Of a DNA stretch of 64,000 nucleotides, positions 56,120 through 64,000 are shown in pieces; the first letter of the stretch is position 1, and every line of letters begins with the position of its first letter. The notes under the pieces are model-generated. The model searched no databases, was not told the DNA's origin, and worked only from the letters and a program-made list of their open reading frames with translations. This DNA is from Henckelia pumila (lineage: Eukaryota; Streptophyta; Magnoliopsida; Lamiales; Gesneriaceae), in NCBI RefSeq assembly GCF_033568475.1, contig NC_133123.1, positions 620,001-684,000 of the forward strand, written 5' to 3'. The translations under genes and the position numbers were made by a program.

Positions 56120-56972
56120 ACAACTCAAAGTAGTGAATGTTTATTCAAATTTTGGAGCCGATGGAAAAAATTGGACGATGGTACGATGAAATTTATTCCC
56201 AATTTCTAAGGCTCACCTCCTATATTTCATGTTCATCGTCTCAATTCTCAAATGTATTAAACCACCCACCCATCCCTCCTCTCTTGCAAATTAAAATTTT
56301 GTTAATGTTATGTTTACTATGTGTACACGTTGCACGTATGATTCGTTATATTTTTTGAAAAATATTTTTATTGCAAAACAAAATTTGTAATATATTAATC
56401 TAGATTTCCAAACAATGAAAACACACGAAAATTTATGTGACTATGTCAAAATTTTAAATAAATTATGAATAAGATTAAATATGAGGAAACATTAGTGACT
56501 GATTATGCGACTTCCTTTATACAAATAGATTAAGTTCAAATAATATAATATTACAGATTCTTTTCATAATTCATCATTTAATAAATGAATAGATGTTTTT
56601 TTTTCCTTTTCTGAAAGAAAGTAGGTGTTTTTATATATAATGAAAAAATGTAAAGATTAATCGGGCTTTGCTATAATATATGTAATATACTATAGAAAAT
56701 AAAATAAAATACTATAGGTGATATATAAAATTGAATAAAAAAATTCAGGCCGAGGAAATAAATGTACTTCGTTGAAACCGATGACGATGATGTCGTGAAA
56801 AATCGAAAGTTCAGCGGGGAATGCAAAGTTCTAACGTTGGTTTCTCCATTACATGCTTTGTTTCTTTCGTAGCAATCAGTCAATATAAATTCCAACGATA
56901 CCAAAACTTTCAGAACCCACAAAACTCCCGCCTTGGGTATCAAAGCAGAAAATCGAGTTCAGCAAATCAACA
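56120..56972. other. Intergenic and upstream region of the DUF538 gene
   Basis: AT-rich sequence without a supported gene. The last 200 bp should contain the promoter and 5' UTR. The context CAACAATGGC around 56973 is a good plant start context. Confidence 0.45.
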
Positions 56973-57383
56973 ATGGCAGAACGTGAAGGAGCAATAGTAA
57001 AGAAGGGCCACGAAGAAGGTCTTAAAATGGCCGTAGCCATCCTCGAAGAATTTGAACTCCCACGTGGGCTACTCCCCTTAGCAGAAGTAATCGAGGTAGG
57101 ATTTGTTAGAAGCACTGGATACATGTGGATTCAGCAAGCCAAGAAAGTTGAACACAATTTCAAGATGATCACCAAACTTGTTAGCTATGATACAGACATA
57201 ACAGGCTACGTCGAAAAGAAACGAATCAAGAAGTTAAAAGGAGTTAAAGCCAAGGAGCTGGTTCTATGGCCGCCAGTAAGTGAGATCAAGTCAGATGATC
57301 CACCTACAGGCAAGATTCATTTCAAGAGTCTTGCTGGTATCACGAAAACGTTCCCCGTTGAGGCATTTGCTGCTGGCCAGTAA
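56973..57383 (+). CDS. DUF538-domain protein, 136 aa, single exon
   Basis: The whole protein is a DUF538 domain: HEEGLKMAVAILEEFELPRG, LLPLAEVIEVGFVRSTGYMW, then KMITKLVSYDTDITGYVEKK, KRIKKLKGVKAKELVLWPPV and KIHFKSLAGITKTFPVEAF. DUF538 proteins are plant-specific, stress-linked and of unproven biochemistry; a lipid-binding, BPI-like fold has been proposed. This one has no signal peptide, unlike many relatives, so it is probably cytosolic. The start context is strong and the frame is complete. Single exons are usual for this shorter clade. It stands alone between the HIPP gene and the YVH1-like gene. Confidence 0.92.
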   Translation: MAEREGAIVKKGHEEGLKMAVAILEEFELPRGLLPLAEVIEVGFVRSTGYMWIQQAKKVEHNFKMITKLVSYDTDITGYVEKKRIKKLKGVKAKELVLWPPVSEIKSDDPPTGKIHFKSLAGITKTFPVEAFAAGQ

Positions 57384-57790
57384 TAACGATAACTCTCCTG
57401 CAGGATATTTGCCATGAATGAATGATGTTGTGTAATGGTTGATGCCTCAGTTACGTTCTATTTTCATGCTACTTATCCTACTTGTGGGCAATAATACTCT
57501 GAGGCATGTTTAATTAATGGTAAAGTCTATTTTCATATGCTTGATGCAAGAAAATGTTCTCTGCCAGGCTAAAGTTTAATCTGGGAGGGTATTTAACAAC
57601 TTTAACATTACAATTAAGACATATTCTACATTGACGAAATAACCCAATTGAAGTATGCAATGGTACCTTTATATCAACTCATAAACAGAGATATATATAG
57701 CTTGGCTCTAAGAAAAAGATCATCGGTCTTTATTACTAGTAAAAATACTGCAAATTTATCACTCGATATTGTCAATTTGAAAATACTAAT

Positions 57791-58271
57791 TTAAATGTGG
57801 CACTCATCTATGCGACTTTTGTGGAGCTGAAATGCAGGATTAATCCACGTTCCGCAATTGCATTGCATGCCAGCCCAGTTGAAAGAACCCAATCGAGCTT
57901 TGCAACCTAAGCATAGAAGTTTGTCTCCTACACAACCTTCGTCAACTGTCAATGTCAAAATAATAGCTACATAAGAATTTTTATGAGAGGGAAATCACGC
58001 TAAGTAGCTATGAATTTACTGAGATGCCATGCTTTAAATAACCTGATTGCATCCATTTCAAGGGCTCCACGAAAATAGAGGAGCATTCCAGTGGTTGCAT
58101 ATCTAATTCATCACTCCTCTTGTTCCATTTGAATCTCTTTTGTCCCATTCCACGCTCATGGGAAATGATATATTCTTCCGATGCAACAATTCGACGGCAT
58201 TTTTTGCAGCGGTATATGACTTGGGGTTTTGGATCAGAACTCGTAGTAGTGTCACCCACGGTTGCTTCCAT
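57791..58271 (-). CDS. YVH1/DUSP12-type zinc-binding protein without phosphatase domain, 127 aa, two coding exons
   Basis: Exon 1 (coding) is 58271-58043 and exon 2 is 57945-57791; the GT-AG intron falls in the Val codon of SVDEG. The protein has two zinc-binding Cys/His clusters: YRCKKCRRIVASEEYIISHE, then LECSSIFVEPLKWMQSVDEG, LLCLGCKARLGSFNWAGMQC, NCGTWINPAFQLHKSRIDEC. This is the C-terminal part of YVH1/DUSP12 phosphatases, which in yeast and animals releases Mrt4 during 60S ribosome maturation. Plants have stand-alone versions annotated as inactive dual-specificity phosphatase-like (Arabidopsis At4g18593 type). There is no catalytic HCxxGxxR sequence. Length is normal for the stand-alone form. 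An upstream non-coding exon is possible in 58290-59200 but I could not place it. A ribosome-maturation role is inferred from the family. Confidence 0.9.
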
Positions 58272-59230
58272 TGCAATAGTCTAAGCTAAAACAAAAACAC
58301 GAGATATTAAGATACAAAGCAACTCAACGAAGAGGTGCAGGTGTACCAAAAATAAAAAAATAGGACTAGAAGAAAACGAAAAAGGAGATGCAGAGGAAAG
58401 GAAATATTTTGATTTAAGTATTTGATTTCAAGTTCTTTGTAAAGGGATACCATATCTTTTCTTGAAGGATTTATTAGAGAGATTACAGCTAGCAAGTAGT
58501 CTTCCATCTCAAGTAGAATTAATAATCCGGGATTGCATATATGAACTTGGACAAGACAATTTTTAACATGTCAACGTCCACCGTTATATGTGTTGTACTG
58601 CCAAAATAAAGCCACCCGATAATGTCCGCACGCTCCCCTGTTCGTTCCAGGGTGCGAGAGGATGTGTTAGTGATCTTTGAGAGTTCTATATATGGACTTG
58701 GCTAGGCTTGGGAGGGTGATTCAAATCCATAAATAGAACTCTCAAGAAATTTATGCAGCCTTCAGTGGAATAAGCTAACCAGGAAGAGAAAGAGAAAGAC
58801 AAAGACAAAGACGCCCTCTTCAGGCTAGTTCATGTTCATCAGCCAAAGAAATCACAGCAGTCCATCAAAAGGAATCGGCGATTAGACAGCATGAAGATGG
58901 ATTAATTGGCATTCCCGAAAAAACATATCGTTCAAGTGAGAACAAAAAAAACTTGCTTTTCAAGGATTTCATAAGAAAATTCGAGAAATACGCGAAACCC
59001 AACAGAAATTGAATTCAATAAAGAACTATAAGAAATAAACTGAAAAAAGCGGTTCAAAAATAGTAAGAAGGAATAAGAACCTGCTGTGTAGGGTTCTTCT
59101 GTCAGCAAATCCAACTGTTCATCCCCGCTTCTCCCAAACCCAAAGGTATAAGATCGGGAGTGATGAGACGATGACGTTTCATAATGGGCTTGGGCCAGAA
59201 AACCCCAACTAGACCATGGGCCTAGTAAAA

Positions 59231-59235
<5 letters not shown>
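58272..59235. other. Upstream region of the YVH1-like gene
   Basis: It contains a purine-rich repeat (AGAGAAAGACAAAGACAAAG near 58786) and a short minus-strand frame (MEDYLLAVISLINPSRKDMV, 58507-58307) that I do not recognise and do not call. A (TA)n run closes the stretch at 59234-59258. Confidence 0.4.
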
Positions 59236-59239
<4 letters not shown>

Positions 59240-59261
<22 letters not shown>

Positions 59262-61888
59262 TTTATAAAAAAAGAGAGAAATTTTATTTATAAACATTGA
59301 CTTCGAGGACTAAACATTATCATATTATTAGCAGTGATAATTTATGTAGTAGGCAGCGGAATTGTTTGTCAAGGTTTGAAAAATGACTCTAGTCAAATAT
59401 TTTTTTTTCTTCAAATTATAACCTTTTTCTTTAGATAAATTATAATCATTTGTTTAAAAAAAATTGAATTCAAACATACAGAGAAAAAAAATATCAATTA
59501 AAAATTGAGAATGCTATATATATTTCAAATTCACGATCAAACAAAGATTTTTTTTATTAAATATTCCCTCTTTTCTGTTTTGGTTTTGGTTTTTTCGGTT
59601 AGTAATAAATAATATTAACAATAATAAGAATAGTGAAACCGCATTTAAAAATATAACACAGTTTTGATATAGTTTTTATTATTTGAAAAATTTATAGTAA
59701 AATAATTCAAGATATACTTAAAAGTTAAAACTAGAAGATTTTATAAGTAAAAATTTCATTTATTTTTTTAGCGTAAAAAATTTCATTATTAGGTAGGTAG
59801 TTTGATACGAGTCTACAACCAGTTGTCAGAATAAAAAAAAGTGTACACCATCTATCGATTGAGTTTTATCGAATAAGATTTCAAAATTTTGGACAAATCA
59901 TGCATATATTTGTTATAACGAGCTTAATTAGTTTAATAAACTGCTCAAATCTTGTAAATATTTTTCTTTCCATTAGAGAAAAATAAATAGCTAGATTTTT
60001 ATATTTTTGATCGATGTGAAATTAGAAAACTTTTCTCGATTAACAATAATGCATCGTCAAATCAAATATATTAAAGATACATAATTGTGTGTGTATGCAT
60101 TTATATAGATACACACATTTATGTATGTATGTATTTATTTTGAATTGTATGTATTGAAAATACATGTGAATTGTATATTGAATTCACATGGAATACAAAA
60201 ATCACATGCTATAATGTAATCATATGTTGTCCCATAAGATTATTATATATAGGTATAAAACAGAAGCCGCAACTAATTCGAATACAGAAGCCGCATACTA
60301 ATTCATACTATTGTGCCGGCTGGGTCTTAAAACAGAAGCCGCAACTAATTCGTTGAAGACTTGAAGTTAAGTTATTTTCCTATATTTTGACTTTAAATAT
60401 TCGGCGTACACACGTGGTTGATTTTATTATTATTATTTAGGATAGTTTTTTTTTGTGTGTACGACCAAATACTCAATATAATAGTTATAAATCACACTAG
60501 TTAGATATAAACTATATTATGTGATAAACTTATCGAAAAAATTGTTGATAAAATTAAAATCCGAATCACTTACGTTTGTATATTTTGTTTATGGCGATGA
60601 TCGTTAGGTGTAGGTGAAATGAATACGGACTTGGAAGTTGCCCAAAGTCAGAATTCAGAGTTCAAAGGGAATAATGTATGACATGTAAATAAGCTATTAG
60701 TTTCATGTCGGCCCAATAAAATAATTTGATTGGTAGGCATTTGAGGCTTCTACTATTTTAGGTCAGAAACCAACTTATTGTTTTTCAGTTTTTAATATTC
60801 ATTTTGTTTTTGCTAATTTTTATTTTTGTATCCAGGTTTTGTTGTAATCAATGTAAATTCTCAGTTATTAATGATAATGAAATGAACGATATTACCCGAG
60901 CTAAGAAAAATTAAGGTTATTTTTCTTCTTTATTTAAAAATATATTTCCATTTTCTAAAATTAATGTTTTGCACCTAATATTTGAATTTTTCAAAAACAT
61001 ATTTCTACCAATGTTAACCTTCTCTTATACAGCTATTGTTTTCAATTAATTGTGTGATATAGTTATATTTTAAAATATGTTAATTATATATAATTTTAAA
61101 AAATAAAGCTTAATATATTGTTATCGAGTGATTATATATTTTAAAATATAACTATATCACATAATTAATTGAAAACAATATAAAGCTTAATATATTGTTA
61201 TTTGGCATGGAATGCATCTATGATAGTGATTATATATTTTATTGATCACAATATACAAATGAAAATATATATTATTTTCAACTTAATTTCTGTATTTATA
61301 TTAATATATTCATTAAAATAAAGAGAAGAATTTCAAAATTTCTAATTTGATGCATTTAAGAATTATATTGGTGCCGGACTACGGAGGTTAAATATGCTCC
61401 CCTAATAAAAAATTAAAAAAAATAAAAAACTACATGCACACCCAATTGACTTTTCTTCTGTTTTGTCTACTAATTACTTATTATATATCATCACTTTCTC
61501 ATAATTTTATGTTGAATTCATGTAAAGTTTTTTATGAACCACTTGCTTCTGTCTCTTTCTATGCTATGTGAATGATGTGCTAAGTTCCGACTCGTGTTCT
61601 TCTGTTGCCATTCTCAATATTTGTTCTGTATATAACGCTTTCTTTCTGGTTTCCTTTCTACTTTGCCCACATATTCTTTCATGATCCTATCAATATCCCC
61701 ACTCTAATATTCCTCGGACACATATAATTAAAAACATAGGTATATATATTTGTTCTCAATTTGAATGGATCACATAACTACATAACTTTCTGTCAAAAGA
61801 TTCGAGATTTGGATTTACAAATTAAATCCAAAAATATCGAACCTTTGAAACTTTTTTGTGGTTTAACTGAAATTTTGAGGCGGGGTCG
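59240..61888. other. AT-rich intergenic stretch upstream of the bHLH gene
   Basis: No gene is supported. Visible items are three copies of the word CAGAAGCCGCA (60262, 60286 and 60333) and a fold-back at 61034-61181. The final 300 bp should hold the promoter and leader of the bHLH gene, but I could not fix elements. Confidence 0.5.
61034..61181. repeat. AT-rich fold-back with arms of about 43 bp
   Basis: The left arm (ATTGTTTTCAATTAATTGTG, then TGATATAGTTATATTTTAAA) is mirrored by the right arm (TTTAAAATATAACTATATCA, then CATAATTAATTGAAAACAAT). The loop is about 55 bp. The word AAAGCTTAATATATTGTTAT occurs both in the loop and just after the right arm. It is possibly the relic of a small MITE. 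Confidence 0.7.
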
Positions 61889-64000
61889 ATGTCCGTTAAA
61901 CAATTATTGGTTTTGGATGGCGAGAAGGGAGAGTTGGTGAAAACCTCAGGGAGATTAGGAAAAGGAAATGAGGTTTCGGACGCGAAAACATTGGCTGCTT
62001 TGAAGAGCCATAGTGAGGCAGAGAGGAGGAGGAGAGAAAGAATCAATGCACATTTTGCAACACTTCGAGGCCTTGTACCCAGCAATGAAAAGGTTCGTAA
62101 TTTCCTAGCTTGTTGGCTTGTACTGATAAATCTGTAGCATTTTTGTTTGATATTAATTCATGCAATAGATCACTCCTAAGTAACCAAGAAAAGATGATCT
62201 AGTTTACCCCTTGGATTTGATATTTGTCATGCCTTAGTTGTCTCATGATATTTTTAATCCCCCTTTTTGTGCGACTGTTCATATCAATGAATTGTAGAAG
62301 ACCATGGGACTTGATATATTTCTTGTTTGTGTTTCTTTTTCCTCAATTAAATGAGCTTAATTTGTGAAGTTGTCCTAATTGATAATGATGTTTGTTTGTG
62401 CTTTTTAAAGATAAGATCAAGAATCTCTAGATCAGTTTTAACTGCTACTTTTTAAATGCTCTATTCAAGTCAACTAAAAAAAGTTAGCATTTTTGCTGGC
62501 CTAGGAGTTTTGAGCTGATGTGTTTAACATAATACCCGTGTTCGTGAAAATGGAGATTTATGATGCAATTCCAATTCGGGTTTCAGCTCAGCTCGCTCCT
62601 CTGCAAGCTAGCTAATTGTATGCATCAGAATTTGTTCTACTGCTCAGTTCACATATCATGAATTGTTAATTTAGACTTAGGGTCATTGACATGTGACTTC
62701 GGTGCATCTACGAACAAGATGTTTCTTAATTGGCATTAGATTGATGCCAGTGATCGAGGTGTGTGCGCCATCTCTTCTCGATGCGTTTGTTCTGCTATCT
62801 TTGTCCTTAAAGTAATTCTTAATATGTCAACATATTCTAGTGAAGGTATTCTTGTACTTTTTATCACAACACGCGAAGAGATTTTGTTGTCATTAGAGTT
62901 TAAACTCAGATATCTTCGACAACATAGAGATGATTATAGTTACTCCAACCACAAGGATAACGGCGTTATTGTGTTCTATTAAATGTTCTGATGTTGCTTG
63001 CACTGTCATAAGGTCAACATACATTATTGTGATTGATCATTTCAATTTTTCTTTTATGTACAAGTATTATTTGTTGTGTTAATTAAGTCAGCGTTGAACA
63101 AACGTTGAAAGAGATGTTTATAGACAAATAATATGCAAATATTTAGTTAGGTGGTATGTCCTTTCATTGTCGCGAAATTTAACTTGTCTGCCTCAAACTG
63201 CAAATTAGGCCAGAATTAGTCCCTTTCCACGCACGAGATGATTATTTGACTAACCCGAATAAAATATTGATTCTTGTTAATCTTTTTGACTTTTATAATT
63301 TGACTTTTATTATTGTATTAGGAAAGAAAAGTCAGCGGCTTTAAATTCCATGCTGAGTACTTCTACCAATGATATTAATGTCAAAACTCGGAAATTGTCG
63401 CCAGAATCTCTATTTGTCTACTTGTCTGGATTCCTATATAGAAGTATTTTAGAGCATTTATTTCGCAAATACTTCCTAAAACGAATCACAAACAATACCT
63501 TACTTTTTAATAACATGTTTACTACCGGAGAATTGTGTCTCATCTTTCATGTAATATATGTGCAGGACGATAACAATAAAGTTTACATTACTAATTTCAT
63601 TCTCAATATGTTCTCTCTGATTTGTTGCTCAACAGATGGATAAAGCCACATTACTAGCTGAAGTCATCAGCCAAGTGAAGCAAATGAAGAAAACCGCAGC
63701 ATGTGCGAGTGAAGGTCTCCACATTCCCATGGACCATGATGAAGTGCAAGTCGAGGAATTTGAGGAGAACCAAGGCAATGGCACTGAGACAATATTCTCT
63801 TTGAAGGCCTCTCTTTGCAGTGATTACAGGCCGGATCTCTTGTCCAATTTAAGACAATCTATCGATGACCTTCCAGTGAAATTGCTGAGGGCCGAGATAT
63901 CTACGTTGGGAGGTCGTGTTAAAAGCGTTTTCTTCCTAGCTGCTAGTGAAGAAGGGCCTGAAGCTAGGGATGTGGTAATAAGCTCTGTTCACTCGGCTTT
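61889..64000 (+). CDS. bHLH transcription factor, bHLH51/bHLH30-like (3' end outside window)
   Basis: Exon 1 is 61889-62092 (68 codons) and exon 2 runs from 63636 to beyond the window end. The 1.5-kb intron is GT-AG and falls in the HLH loop, the usual site in this clade. The basic region is SHSEAERRRRERIN with H41, E45 and R49, the residues that bind a G-box or E-box. Helix 1 is AHFATLRGLVPS, and helix 2 follows the intron as MDKATLLAEVISQVKQMKK. A linker with DEVQVEEFEE leads to an ACT-like dimer domain (IFSLKASLCSDYRPDLLSNL, then LLRAEISTLGGRVKSVFFLA). The C-terminal end is missing only because the window stops. The words after helix 2 fit bHLH51 best; bHLH30/106/107 are the alternatives. 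Targets cannot be told from sequence. Confidence 0.9.

Noticed and set aside
58307-58507. Minus-strand frame MEDYLLAVISLINPSRKDMV... as an upstream exon of the YVH1-like gene
   Set aside because: The stand-alone zinc protein is already complete from 58271. The frame matches nothing known and no clean splice pair joins the two.

Overview
This is nuclear DNA from a flowering plant, almost certainly a eudicot. The evidence is intron-split genes with GT-AG borders, plant-only families (ALOG/LSH, X8, SCAR, HIPP, DUF538, pollen Ole e 1, EP1-like lectin glycoprotein), AT-rich intergenic DNA, MITEs, plant LTR-retrotransposon remains and a fossil plant pararetrovirus. The repeat types resemble those of asterids such as Lamiales, but that placement is weak. 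I saw no rRNA, tRNA or CRISPR.

Layout. 1-7.4 kb: one LSH/ALOG regulator on the minus strand, in AT-rich DNA with several fold-back elements. 7.4-20.1 kb: a scrambled array of HSP70-like pseudogene pieces, all minus strand. It is riddled with hAT-like MITEs, a chromovirus remnant, LTR remnants and an Athila-type LTR. One apparently intact X8-domain membrane protein gene (15.28-15.76 kb) sits inside it. 20.1-27.1 kb: old Ty3/Gypsy LTR sequence in minus orientation with two long diverged LTRs. 27.1 to about 33.8-34.1 kb: a fossil caulimovirid in plus orientation with part order coat, movement, protease/RT/RNase H, transactivator-position ORF, promoter region. 34.5-42.4 kb: an HSP70 gene with a damaged first exon (plus strand), the most complete HSP70-like pseudogene (minus), and an EP1-like glycoprotein pseudogene (minus). 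42.4-64 kb: an ordinary gene region with SCAR/WAVE, a pollen Ole e 1-type protein, an isoprenylated HMA protein, a DUF538 protein, a YVH1-type zinc protein, and the first two exons of a bHLH regulator cut by the window end.

The 7.4-20.1 kb array and the 37.7-42.4 kb block are related. Both carry the EP1-like gene end and the HSP70-like pseudogene, so a [HSP70-like + EP1-like] segment was duplicated and then broken up. The 37.9 kb copy keeps an unfilled target site for one hAT-like element, and two other copies keep near-empty sites for a second MITE. The order of events can therefore be read directly.

The genes do not form an operon or shared pathway. The most notable signals are three palindromic MITEs sitting in or beside (TA)n microsatellites, the fossil pararetrovirus with a recognisable promoter upstream of an HSP70 gene, the single-exon X8 protein with a true transmembrane tail, and the nested insertion history of the HSP70-like array. 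I found no clearly new biochemical system.
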